This document shows, in pieces, positions 22,801 to 33,528 of a DNA stretch of 64,000 nucleotides (the first letter of the stretch is position 1; every line of letters begins with the position of its first letter). Location: assembly GCA_903632075.3 (NCBI GenBank), contig CAHIKZ030002639.1:62001-126000 (forward strand), given 5' to 3'. The notes beneath the pieces are model-generated. The model did no database searches. It was not told the origin of the DNA and worked only from the letters and a program-made list of their open reading frames with translations. The DNA is from Acanthosepion pharaonis. Its lineage: Eukaryota > Mollusca > Cephalopoda > Sepiida > Sepiidae. Both the position numbers and the translations under genes were made by a program.

Positions 22801-23270
22801 GTACCCGGTTTTTTACCTATACGATCTATATCGGGGTCAAGGACGGCATTCCAATCCCCCGCTAAGACTACCCGACGAGAAGTCGTCAAAAACGGCTCGA
22901 TCTGCCGAAACAAAGCAGGCCGCTCAGCATGGCTATTGGGCGCATAAACCCCAATGAGACGTAAAGCCTTATCCTTTATAGTAACATCCAGCACACAAAG
23001 CCTGCCCGCCGGATCTGCGAAGACAAGGGAACATGCAGCCTCCAAAGACCTGCTCACTAGCCAAGAGACACCCCTCGAACGACCATCAAAACATGCTGAA
23101 TAAAGGGCGAACCCCTTAGACAGTATATCCTCACGGTCATGAGAAGAAAACCGGGTCTCTTGCACACAACAAACATTCACCCCGAGGCGCTGAAGGTCAC
23201 GAGAGAGCCTCGCCCTGCGAGACTCGGACCTCAGGCCCCGCACATTTAACGTAGCTAACCAGAGAGCCAT
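19807..23270 (-). pseudogene. LINE B ORF2: endonuclease, reverse transcriptase, CCHC (best preserved)
   Basis: The ATG at 23268-23270 follows the ORF1 stop by 12 bp. The first 427 codons (23270-21987) are open and hold a complete APE-type endonuclease: LNVRGL, VQETRF, GVYAPN, AGDWNAVLDPDIDR, SYLDRVLV and YTDHRLVRV supply the expected N, E, D/N, D and H positions within about residues 1-240. RT follows: KSPGLDGLPYEVYLR, LNTDLKILAKILANRL, SKAFDRVDHRFL, then GCPLSPLLYVLALEP and YADD near residue 690. The C-terminal CCHC (CRRCAGEVETIGHAFFQC) lies near residue 1,010 of about 1,155. Breaks: an extra base near 22030, the shared shift near 21385, and one in an A run near 20530. ORF2 makes the nick and the cDNA in target-primed reverse transcription. 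Confidence 0.92.
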
Positions 23271-23282
23271 TGAGAAGTCCGA

Positions 23283-25649
23283 TTAGGGTTGTTTACCTGA
23301 ATTAAACATGGCCGGGGTAAGGATACCGACGGCCTCTCCCATAGACCCATGGCCCATCTCATTCTTGATGGAACCGTCCTGGGAGATCCCGCCGATATCC
23401 CAGGGGAATGTTAACTTTAGTGCTCTATAGAGGGAGGGATGAACTAAAACGGGGACCCTCCCAGTACAACGATTAGCCAGCTGTTTCAATTGCTCATTTT
23501 GAACAATGGCTATTATTGGCAAAGCCATTTTGCAAGCACTAATGGCCTCCTCTATCATTGTCCAGGCCAGCTTGGCTGCAGGTCCTGTTCTTACCACAGT
23601 AAGGACCCTTTGGGCAAGCGGGAATTTTTTCGGAACCTCCACATCCAAGTCAGCGTATTGCTTAATGGATAGGAGGTATTTTAATTCTTTAACCCTATTC
23701 CCATAGTCACGGGCTCTTTCTGCTTGCGCTGATGAAATTTTACATACATCTTCGCCCGTGTTGAAAATATGTTTTTTTTTTTTTTTTTTTTTTGTGTTTG
23801 GGAGGGGCTTCTCTCCCGTTTGGGAGCGGGAGGCGGCATTTCCGATTTTTGACGGGGAAGGACTGGGAGTATGTAGAGGGGTATGGGATGATCTTCGTTT
23901 AACAGGGGAAGGGCTGGGAGTGTGAAGGGGAGTGTAAAAGGATCTATGTTTATAGGGACTGGGATCTCTACTCTGAGGACGGGCTTTTGACGGTGTAGAT
24001 GGAGGGGAATGTTTGCTTTTGGGTGAAGGTGCGGACCGGGCAGAAGACGTGGAAGGAGTGGGATTTGTGTTTTGAGATTTAGACTGGATATCTAGTTTCT
24101 TTTTAAGCTCTTTTTTATCTTTTTCCGTTTTCTCATAACCAGGGTCGTATTTTTTTTTTTTTTCTTTGAATTCGAGTTGAGAGGCCGGGGCGTCGCCCTC
24201 AACGTTGCCAGAGGGAGTGGGGCTGTATGTGCCTTTTTTCCTTGGGGCTTCAGGGGACTGAGGACCCGCTGTCTGGCGCTTCCCTCTGGCCTTACCAGCC
24301 ACCAGCCATTCCCCCCCCCTTCTCCACAACAGCACTAGCAGCGGGCGAAGGCTCTTTGGGGAATGTGGTCTTTGATGGAATACCAACCGGAGGATTAACC
24401 GACCCGGTCCCGGAAGCTGGCACGCCCATTACAGGCGAGGCGGAAATTGGAGACGCGATCAGAGGGGGGATTTTGGTCAACAGGAGCTTGACTACCAGAG
24501 GCCTTCTTCTCTGGGCAGGAGGAGGAAAGGTGACCAGTCTCTCCACACCTCCAGCATACCGGTCTTCGGCCAGTCACAATGACCGGTAATTTCAAACTCC
24601 CGACATCCAGACAGTTGGGGATGGAGCGGAAGGCTTTTTCGTCTAACATGATATCGAAGCTCCACCCCCCGTTCAGGTTATCACAGGAGGCGCCCAGAAT
24701 TTCGCCATACTGGGACATGAATGCGGCCAGGTGTTCCCCGATAACCTGAGGAGGGACCTCGTATACGGCCACCCTGGTCCTTCTGCGGCCTTCGTACTCA
24801 GTTCGAAGGATCAAATCCTTAGTGATCAGTTCACGGCTCGCCGCGGCTACGCAGTCTTCTGGCGTGGGTAGCAGTACGTCCCACATGAAGAATTTGGCTC
24901 CCTTAACAATTCTAAGGGGCTTAAACCCCAGGGACTCTAGTGACTTCAACACTATGTTTTTAGTCGAGCGACAGATTTTTCGCGAACGCCTATCCACGAC
25001 AAAAACCGACACAATTCGTTTTTCAATCTTCTTCAATTCTTGGGGGTCTTCTAAGAGTCCACCTTCCACGACAAGGTGAGCGTAACTCTTAGCACGCTCC
25101 AAGAAATCCGCAAGATTGATAATGCATTTTGGTGGGGACGACCAACAAGAGGGCGATTCCCCGGCCTCAGTCTTTTCTTGAGAGCCATTTTGGCTAACAT
25201 GTCACTTTTTCTTTTTGGCCATTATTGGCCTCCCATTTTTCATTTATTTTTTACTGCCATTATTGGCCTCCGTATTTTTTCACATTTTTACTGCCATTAT
25301 TGGCCTCCGTAGCATTTTCACATTTTTTACTGCCATTATTGGCCTCCGTAGATTTTTCACATTTTTTTTACTGCCATTATTGGCCTCCGTAGATTTTTCA
25401 CTTTTTTTTTCTGCCATTATTGGCCTCCGTAGATTTAGTTGGTAATTGATCCTTTTTTTCCCAGCGATTTCATCATCGCTAGGGGAACTTGATTCTAGGG
25501 CTGGGTATTCATTGGGATTGTCTTTATCCGGTGGATCTTTTTTTGGGGGTTAAATAAATGTTTTCTTATCGACTTTCGGTAGTCAGATAAGTTTGGTTTT
25601 TTCTTAATGGCTAAAAACGAAGGTGATTTTTTTTTTCCTTCTTATCCAT
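23283..25649 (-). pseudogene. LINE B ORF1: acidic N-terminus, repeats, CCHC knuckle
   Basis: Probable start at 25647-25649 (MDKKEKK). After frame changes the N-terminus reads KKPNLSDYRKSIRK and NPNEYPALESSSPSDDE, then a repeated segment (STEANNGSKKNVKN-like) and the conserved ESPSCWSSPPKCI and ADFLERAKSYAH. Next come KFFMWDVLLPTPEDC, NLNGGWSFDIMLD and the CCHC knuckle CWRCGETGHLSSSCPEKK (near 24530). A long S/P/K-rich region with HTPLHTPSPSPSK-type repeats, a lysine A tract (23772-23793) and a globular C-terminal block (HPSLYRALKLTFPWDIGG, GILTPAMF) complete it. Open pieces are 25102-24395 and 24386-23283. Confidence 0.85.
25215..25436 (-). repeat. ~37-41-bp minisatellite inside LINE B ORF1
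   Basis: Six successive units begin near 25215, 25252, 25289, 25328, 25369 and 25410. Each has the core GCCATTATTGGCCTCCG on the plus strand, and they vary mainly in T-run length. A 39-bp unit equals 13 codons and reads STEANNGSKKNVKN-like on the minus strand, so the array is coding in origin. Units of 37 and 41 bp shift the frame. The array is absent from copies A and C. Confidence 0.88.
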
Positions 25650-26459
25650 AATAATTTTTTTATAATAAAAGGGAAGGGGATGGGGAAAAGGGGTGGGGAA
25701 TAATAGAAATAAAGATAACACGCAAAAACACAAAGCTCACCCGAAAGTGATACAAACAAGCAAAATAAAAACACGTACAATAAATATTATATAAAGAATT
25801 AAAAGTACGCCTAACGGCGAAACAATGAATTAAAAAAAAAAAAAAAAACTCCAAACGAAAAAAAAACGCTTAGACAAAAAAAAAAAAAAACAAAGAAAAT
25901 ACGAAACTAGGCAGAGCTAGCTACAAATTACAAAATGGCCGACACCAAAAACAAATAAACAAAAGAAAATTATACAATACAAAACGTTAGCACAAGGACA
26001 AATATATGGACAAATAGACAGCAAATAAAGGTTACAACAATTAAATAAACAAATATACAATAAAAAAAAACGGAAAACTTAAATGATATTAAAAAGGAAA
26101 GAATAAAAGAATTATTTAACGGTAAGTCAAAACGAAAACACAGACACGGGTTACGGAACAACCAAAAACGGAGATATAAAAAGGAGAAATTAGAGAAAAT
26201 AAAAAACAAAAAGGGAAATCTAAAATAAAAGGAATAAGAAGAAATTAAAGTAGATAAATATATTAAAAAAAAGAGGAGGGTAAAAATGAAAAAGAAAAAA
26301 TCAAAATCTTTTTTCAAAAAACAGTTTCGTAAGAACACAAAAAGAGACAGTAATAAAAAAAACAAACTTGACAAAAATGACGTTCAAAGCGTAAGGGACA
26401 AATATCAAGAGGGCAGACGGTCTTCAAAAAGTAGTCCAAAAAAATGACACGCACTTTCG
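25650..26459 (-). other. LINE B 5' UTR
   Basis: A-rich on the plus strand, and without the hairpin set of A and C. It contains GGGAAGGGGATGGGGAAAAG near 25670 and CTAGGCAGAGCTAGCTAC near 25910. The 5' end runs into the boundary repeat at 26462. Confidence 0.65.
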
Positions 26460-26461
26460 TG

Positions 26462-26474
26462 AACCAGTCAACAC
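26462..26474. repeat. 13-bp boundary sequence between LINE B and LINE C
   Basis: AACCAGTCAACAC, extended here to TGAACCAGTCAACACTAA, which is the same 18 bp found on the far side of LINE C (33514-33531). Confidence 0.9.
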
Positions 26475-27239
26475 TAATATTTATTTGCATTTTAAAAAAA
26501 ATACAAAATGCGGCACAAAGGCCAAAAAGGGGGATGGGGAATGACGGTCTTCTTCTGTCATCTGTCTTAAATCTAAAACTTAGCTAGTCACAGACACTGA
26601 CCCAAACATGCCAACAATAATCCAATCACCAAAACATCACATTCACTCCTACCATTCTTACTACGTCCACCATAATACCTCAGTTTCTCTATGATGTCCT
26701 AACTAGTCCCCATATATACAAATATTGTTCATGGGGGGAGGGTCATAAAATAACAACTTTTAAAAAAATCCCCAAATGCGTATTTACAAAATGAAATAAT
26801 TATATACAATAAAACTAAACAAAACTAAGTTAGTAATAAAACCCCCCACAAACTATGAATGTGGCAGAAATGTCAATTAACCAGACGAAATCGATGCGGG
26901 ACTAAGAAAATGATTACACATTCAGACCATCAAGCATTCACACAAACACTCACTCATTCATACACAACAACAAATACGAAAACACACACCCGAAACGAAA
27001 GGCGCCCCACATCCACCAGAAAATTGACATCACTAACCACCTAACGAGGGAGGGGATGGGGAATTAAACAAAAGTAAAAAAAATGGGACAGAAATAAAAG
27101 GGACCAATGAGCTTACATACCCTAGCTAAGTTAAACGGGAAAAAAAAGAAAAACTAAATATTCAAAAACAAAAACCTAGTCTAACCTAATATCTGGGTGG
27201 GTTGCCTACGTTCAACCCTGTTAGGACAATATTCTGTGC
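26475..27239 (-). other. 3' UTR of LINE C
   Basis: Homologous to 11955-12699. It ends AATATTTATTTGC next to the boundary repeat, with no poly(A) tail at the terminus. Confidence 0.75.
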
Positions 27240-30200
27240 CTAACCGACATCTAAATGCCACTCTAGGTCAGCCCCTTTCACTCTACACATTCGCGCAAGA
27301 TTCACCCACCTTTTGGCGAATTCTGATGATGGGAGCCGCCGCCTTTCCGTCCTAATCTTGACTTTAAGCTGATGCCTAAAGTACAAGATCAGTTGGGAAG
27401 AGGTGAACTTCTCGCCTTCATAGAATCCCTTCTGTCGCGTCGTCCAAATCACGACTCGCATAACCCCTAGTAAGCAACAGAACACATAGTGTTCAGCCTT
27501 CGTCAATTGCGATACCACATTGCTACAAACAGAACTGGCTTCCAGGACAAAAAACTTTCCCTGCAGCATGCGAACCATGAGGCCTTCAACAAACTTGCAC
27601 AACGGCACTACCGCACTGCACTGAAAAAAGGCGTGACCAATGGTCTCGACATTCCCAGTACAGCGACGACAGTTTGGATATTTCTCCAAGCCTGCTGCAC
27701 AAAGTCTTTTGCCGACCCAGAGGGCCCCGCGAATCATCAGCCAGGTGAGTGATGCCTCATCGTTATTGAGACATTTCAACCCAGGCGCCCAAGGCCATAT
27801 CGAGCGAGCCTCCTGCTTCGTAAGACCGAGCTCGTCGATCAAATCATCTTGAACGGCCCCCCTAACTAACACACGATATAATGCCTTACGAGACAACGCT
27901 TGGGCGTCGGAGAGGCCAACCGACGACCGCAAGAGGAGCTTCAAAGCACGACGACATTCACGATAGAAGGAGCACTCGCCACGAGGAGTACGACCGGCCT
28001 CCTCCTCGCACGAGTGCACACTTCTCAGGGATGGGAAATGTTTACGGACATCTTCTTTCCAAAAGGTGCCCACCTCATCCAAACCGCGACACATTCGGTC
28101 GAGAAAGGTAATGCGTAGCATATATTGACGAATCTCAATGCTAGGCATTCCCAGACCGCCCTCAGAGGGATGAAGGCAACAGATCTCGCGAGATGCCATG
28201 TGGGCCTTGTCTCTCCACAAGAAAGAGAACAAGGCCTTGACTAATGACATTAGTCGGGCACACGGGAGTGGAAGCACAGAAAGACGGTAGAGGAGTATCG
28301 GATAGATGTGGGAACCACAAACTTCCGCCCTTCCCTTCAGGGAAAGTCTCCTCCGAGACCACAGACTAGCCGCGGCCTCGGCCCGCCCCTGTACCTCCGA
28401 CCAATTCTTTTCCAACTGGAGATCAGGACCGAACCAGACGCCGAGTATCTTGATCGGCCCATCCGTCCAGAGGAAAGGTCCGGGAAGAGAAACTCCCTTC
28501 CACGCACCCAACCGCAAGCCCACAGACTTATCGCGGTTGATTTTTGCCCCTGTCACCATCTCATACCCACTGATCTGCTTACTGACTTCGTTAATCTCGG
28601 CTCTGCTCGACACAAGAACCGGAACGTCGTCAGCATAGGCAGAATACCTGGCCGAGGTGTTAGCACCAGGCAGCGAAATACCGCGTAGGACCGGATTCGC
28701 CTTTAACTTGCGAAGGAAAGGCTCCAACGCAAGAACGTAAAGCAGAGGCGATAGCGGACAACCTTGACGAATGGAGCGAGACAATACGAAAGGCTTCGAT
28801 CTTACCCCATTCACTTCCACCAGCGCACCGGGGTCGCATACAAGAGACGGATCCAGGAGCGAAAGTCGGCTCCGAAACCGGCCGCCGAAAGGACAGCCTC
28901 CAGAAATCGATGGTCAACCCTATCGAAGGCCTTGGACTGATCTAAATTGATCAGCGCGGCTTCACTGTCGACTTGTTCTAAGATCAGGCGTACCATATGA
29001 AGGTTATCCTGAATAGTCCTGCCCTTCACAGCACAAGTCTGTTCAGGGCCAATCAGACTAGACAGGACAAGCTGCAAACGGTTGGCCAAGATCTTCGCCA
29101 AAATCTTTAAGTCAGTGTTTAACATCGTTAAAGGGCGAAAGTTCCCTAACCCATCCCCTCCGTCCTTGTCCTTACGCAGCAACTTGATGACACCTCTGGT
29201 GAAGCGTTGAGGTAAAACCCCTGCCTCATCCAGTGGTTGTACATCAGTTCCAGCAAAGGCACAAAAACGTGCGACAACCTCAAGTAAACTTCGTAGGGCA
29301 GACCATCTAATCCCGGAGACTTATCCAGGCCAACCTGCTTCAGCGCTTCCCAGATTTCCGACTCTGTTATGCGGCCCTCGCACCTAGCCACTTCAGCTGC
29401 CGAGAGGCAGGGAAAGTCAGCTAAATAGGCGTCGAACTGAGCAGAACTCAGACCGGGCTCCCTGGTGAAAAGCTCCTGAAAATAATCTCGAAAGACCTCA
29501 CATATGCCCGCGTTTGTAGTCACAGTCCGCTTATCCGGTAATGTGACGCACGCTATATGTCGCCTGGCCGCGTTTCGATTTTCCTCTACACGCAGTTCAG
29601 CGGCCATATTCGTTGCCTCAGAAGACATTCTTTTTAACCTAGCCCTAACTACCAGAGCTTGGTCCTTCTTGATAAGCAAGGAGGCCAACTCTGCCTTAGC
29701 TAAGACTATGTCCCCACTAACACGGGATTTCACGGCCCGATCAACTTTTTTTTCTTCTAAAGCCGTTTGCGCCGCTAATTTATCTAAATTGAGCCGACGA
29801 CTAAAGTCGGCAGCAAACGAACGAATCTTAGATTTTAATTTGCCCCACCAGGCATTTCCCACAACCGCTCCCGTCAATTCCCTCTGGATTGTTAGTAGCA
29901 GCTGGTCCCGGAAACCCTGATCACTGAAAAGCGAACAGTTCAATTTCCAGTAACCAGCCAACTTAACCTTAGGTTTATCTAAGTTTACACGGACCCGGAC
30001 AAGCCTATGGTCCGTATAAACTATATAATGGAAACTTGGACAGCCTAAGAGCCCTACATCGACTCTCTTAACTAAGACTCGATCCAGGTAGCTCGCAAGC
30101 GAGCCAGGAGCCGAGCTGCCACTAGTAGTCCAAGTCCATGCTACCTCCCGAGGGTGTTCATTCCGAAACTTATCGACAAGATCAAACTCATCGATAAAGT

Positions 30201-30697
30201 CCCGAAATGGTTTCACATCCGGGTTGTTAGTACCTTTTTTTGCCCTATCCGATCTATATCGGGGTCAAGGACGGCATTCCAATCCCCCGCTAAAACTACC
30301 CGACGAGACGTCGTCAAGAACGGCGCGATCTGCCGAAACAAAGCAGGCCGCTCGGAATGGATATTGGGCGCATAAACCCCAATGAGACGAAGATGCTTAT
30401 CCTTTATGGTAACATCCAGCACGCAAAGCCTGCCCGCCGGATCTGCGAAGACAAGGGTACATGCAGCCTTCAAAGACCTGCAAACTAGCCAAGAGACACC
30501 CCTCGAACAACCATCAAAACATGCTGAATAAAGGGCGAACCCCTAGACAGTATGTCCTCATGATCATGAGAAGAAAACCGGGTCTCTTGCAAACAACATA
30601 TATTCACCCCGAGGCGCTGAAGGTCACGAGAGAGCCTCGCCCTGCGAGACTCGGACCTCAGGCCCCGGGCATTCAAACTGGCTAACCAGAGAGCCAT
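27240..30697 (-). pseudogene. LINE C ORF2: endonuclease, reverse transcriptase, CCHC
   Basis: The ATG at 30695-30697 gives MALWLASLNARGLRSESRRA. The long open segment 28820-27240 (526 codons) covers the RT palm and thumb (GCPLSPLLYVLALEP, SAYADD, GAKINRDKSVGLRLGAWKG) and the C-terminal CRRCTGNVETIGHAFFQC. Segment 30216-29146 carries the end of the endonuclease (SYLDRVLV, YTDHRLVRV) and the start of RT (KSPGLDGLPYEVYLR). Frame breaks: near 30540 (one base missing from a C/T run), 30235 (seven instead of eight T), 29215 (one base missing) and the shared break at 28811-28820. Three of the four involve single bases, most in homopolymers. Confidence 0.9.
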
Positions 30698-30708
30698 CGT
30701 GAAGCCGA

Positions 30709-32759
30709 TTAGGGTTGCCCTTCAGGATAGAACATGGCTGGGGTGAGGACACCGACAGCCTGTCCCAAAGAACCAGACATCATCTCAGTATCGAGCGTGT
30801 CATCCTGGGACAAGCCGCCGATGTCCGCAGGATAGGTTAGTTTTAAGGGCTCTATATAGGGATGGGTGAACATAAATAGGGACCCTCCCTTTGCACTTTT
30901 TCGTTTCATCAAGGTTTTCCTCCAGCAGAACGACAGCTGGGGGCACCACTTTCAAGGATGTTTTAGCCTCCTCAACCATGCCCCAGATCTCCCGCGTCCC
31001 CGGGCCAGTTCTAATGACAGTTAGTTGATTTTTTTCGCCTTGTGGAAATTTTCCGGCACCTCCACGTCCACACCCTTGATGTGCCGGAAATTCCACAAGA
31101 CTTTTTCAAGGGCTTCGGATTCTTCGTTTGACCGAAGACCCTATCCGCCTGCTCCCGGGAGACGCGGCAGACGTCTTCCCCTGTGAGATATGGTGGCTTG
31201 ATTTTTTTTTTTTTTTTTTCCGTGACCAATTTGCGAGTCCGGACTACGAACCCTTTTTTTTTTTGTGGAGACTGGAACAGGTGTTGGAATGGGTGTGATG
31301 TTTGGAGTGGTGGAGGGTGTCATGCCCGAAGGCGTCCTGACAGGAGAGGGTTTTGGTGAGTAAAATGTTTTCGATGGAGAGTTTGCAAGAGATTTTGGAG
31401 GAGGAGGTTTTACAAAGGGTTTCTTTTTCGATGATGTAGGGGAAGACGGGGCAGAGGATAGAGGGGCCGGTGCCCCCAGCGATTTTTGGTTTTTTCCCCG
31501 CTTTGCATCTAACTGCTCCTTTAACTTCTTCAGATCCAGAATCTTTTGCCAGCTCGGCTCATTTGCCTTCTGGGTGTCGCTGGCATTTTTCTCATAGGAC
31601 ACCGAGGCGTCGCCCTCAGAGCTGGTAGAGGGAATGGGGCTGTAGGTGATAATGTCCCTGGAGTCATGATGGGACGGAGGAACCGCTGTTTGGCTCTTCC
31701 CCTTGCCCCTAACCACGAGGTGCCATTCCCCCTCATCCTTCTCCTTAACCACACTAGTGGCAGGCGTCGGTTTCGGGGGCAATGTGGGCTTGGACCCAAC
31801 CGAGGGACTTTGCCCATCGGTCCGCCTCGCAGCTAGACCCATTACAGGTGCCGCGGATTTTTCCTTATCGGCCAAGGGGGTATTTTGGTCGCCTGCGACC
31901 GGAACTCCAGGGGCCTTCTTCCCTGGGCAGGAGGAGGAAAGGTGACCAGTCTCTCCACACCTCCAGCAAGTCGGACGCCTACCAGTCACGATGACCGGCA
32001 TTTTCCGGTCGCCTAAAACCAAACAGTTGGGGACGGACTTGAAGGCCTCTTGATCAAGCATGATGTCAAAAGTCCATCCCCCATTCAGATTGTCAGAGAG
32101 AGCTCCTAAAATCTGGCCGTACTGCATAAAAAATGCAGCCAGAAGCTCTCCCGAAATTTGAGGAGGAACCTCAAAAACGGCCACCCTGGTCCGCCTGCGG
32201 CCTTCGTATTCTGTACTCAAAATCAGATCTTTGGTGATTAGTTCTTTTTTTGGCCATAGACAGGCAATCTTCTGGTGTGGGCAGCAGAATGTCCCACATG
32301 AAAAATCCCCTACCTTTTATAACTCTTTGGGGTTTTATCCCCAGGGACAAAAGTGATTTAATCACAATGTCTTTTGTGGAGCGACAAATCTTTTTGGTTT
32401 TCTTGTCCACCACAAAAACGGTCACCATTCTCTTGGCGAACATACCGAGTTCCTGGACATCATCGACGAACCCATCTTTTTTCACCAGATGGGCATATCC
32501 TTTCGCCTTATCCAGGAAATCCGCCATGTTCAAAATACAACGGGGGGGACTTCCCAACAAGAGGGCGACTCCTCTTTTGTCTTATTTTGACTTTCTTTAT
32601 GGGCTTGGTCTGATTTATCTCCATTTTTGGAGATGCTTTTTGTCTGATTTTGGGCTTCCATCAGCCCGCTTTTCGGTATCTTTTTCAGAGTGGTTGGCTT
32701 TAGCAGCCGAACCAAACAGGTCTTTTTAACATTGGCCCGACTATTGCCGTCGGCCATGT
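30709..32759 (-). pseudogene. LINE C ORF1: RNA-binding protein with CCHC knuckle
   Basis: The start at 32757-32759 gives MADGNSRANVKKTCLVRLL. A frame change near 32560 joins it to CILNMADFLDKAKGYAHLV. Then come GFFMWDILLPTPEDC, a break near 32200, NLNGGWTFDIMLDQEAF and CWRCGETGHLSSSCPGKK. A basic S/T/P-rich region (KPSPVRTPSGMTPSTTPN) and a lysine A tract (31202-31219) follow, with the C-terminal SQDDTLDTEMM and GVLTPAMFYPEG before the stop at 30709-30711. Intact length would be about 680 residues. ORF2 starts 11 bp downstream, suggesting reinitiation-type translation of a two-gene RNA. Confidence 0.87.
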
Positions 32760-33513
32760 AAAAAAAAATAAACGTGGAGCCAACCACCTGCGGGGTATTA
32801 AATCCCTTCACAATCAAGGGGAGGGTTGGGGTAAAAAAAAAAATAAAACACAAATAAAGAAGGCCTGGATAACCCAGGAAATGAAAAAAAAAACAGGTAA
32901 AAAAAAAAAAAAAAAAAATGGCGCCCGAAGGCAGCCGAAAAAAAAAAGAAACCAAAAACTACCCTTTTTTTTTCACAAAACTATCAAAATAAAAAAAAAA
33001 AAAAAAAAAAAAATAAAAAAGATAAAGTTTTGCGGCTGACGCCGCTAAAAAGAAAATGAAATTTAAAAGAAAAATAAACTAGTCAAAAAAAAAAAGGAGA
33101 AAGAAGGCGACTGAAGTCGCTAAAAAAAAAAAAAAAAAAAATAAACAGAAAGCTTTTTTTTTTTTTTTTTTTTTTTTTTCAAAACTTGGTCTTTTTTTTA
33201 AATAGAGAAAATAAATAAAAATAAGAAAGCTGTCGTCCGGTTTGACAAAGTCTTACCGGACTAAAAAAAAGAAAGAGAAAAAAAAGAAAAAATGTGAGCC
33301 AAGGCCCAAAAACAAATTAAAAACAAACAAAAGAAATGGAAAAAATTAAAACGAATGAAACCAAAAAAAAATAACTTATCAGATAAACAGGTCCGGATTT
33401 TTTCACAAAAGTTAGTCCAAATAAAACGCAGCTGAAAAGAAAACGTTTCACAGTACGGGAAAAAAGGGGGGGTAGAGAGAAACAGTCAGAAAAAAAGGTC
33501 AAAACTGACAAAC
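32760..33513 (-). other. LINE C 5' UTR: A-rich with short GC hairpins
   Basis: On the plus strand: CCTGG/CCAGG (32864-32878), ATGGCGCCCGAAGGCAGCC near 32919 (C-UUCG-G tetraloop on the RNA strand), GCGGCTGACGCCGC (33032-33045), GCGACTGAAGTCGC (33107-33120), and GTCCGG with CCGGAC (33235-33240 and 33256-33261) enclosing a GAC/GTC pair. They are separated by A or T homopolymers. The order matches copy A. Confidence 0.78.
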
Positions 33514-33515
33514 TG

Positions 33516-33528
33516 AACCAGTCAACAC
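33516..33528. repeat. 13-bp boundary sequence, outer 5' side of LINE C
   Basis: AACCAGTCAACAC here is in frame inside Penelope coding sequence (codons for V-D-W-F on the minus strand). Confidence 0.9.

Larger units (their letters stand above)
19052..26459 (-). mobile_element. Tx1-like LINE copy B (distinct subfamily)
   Basis: Same orientation and gene order as A and C but visibly diverged throughout, with a different ORF1 N-terminus and an unrelated-looking 5' UTR. Length is about 7.4 kb. ORF2 is the most intact of the three. It sits between the near-identical copies A and C, which argues for at least one independent insertion at the same site. Confidence 0.9.
26475..33513 (-). mobile_element. 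Tx1-like LINE copy C
   Basis: About 7.0 kb, and nearly identical to copy A by eye across ORF2, ORF1 and the 5' UTR. It is flanked on both sides by the same 18-bp sequence, the clearest target-site duplication in the array. Its 5' neighbour is Penelope coding sequence. Confidence 0.92.

Noticed and set aside
25215..25445. Hydrophobic repeated plus-strand frame
   Set aside because: It is the antisense reading of the ORF1 minisatellite, with no support as a protein.
11942..33528. Simple tandem duplication of one LINE
   Set aside because: Copy B is diverged from A and C along its whole length and has its own 5' UTR. Duplication alone does not explain this order, though later recombination or misassembly cannot be excluded.
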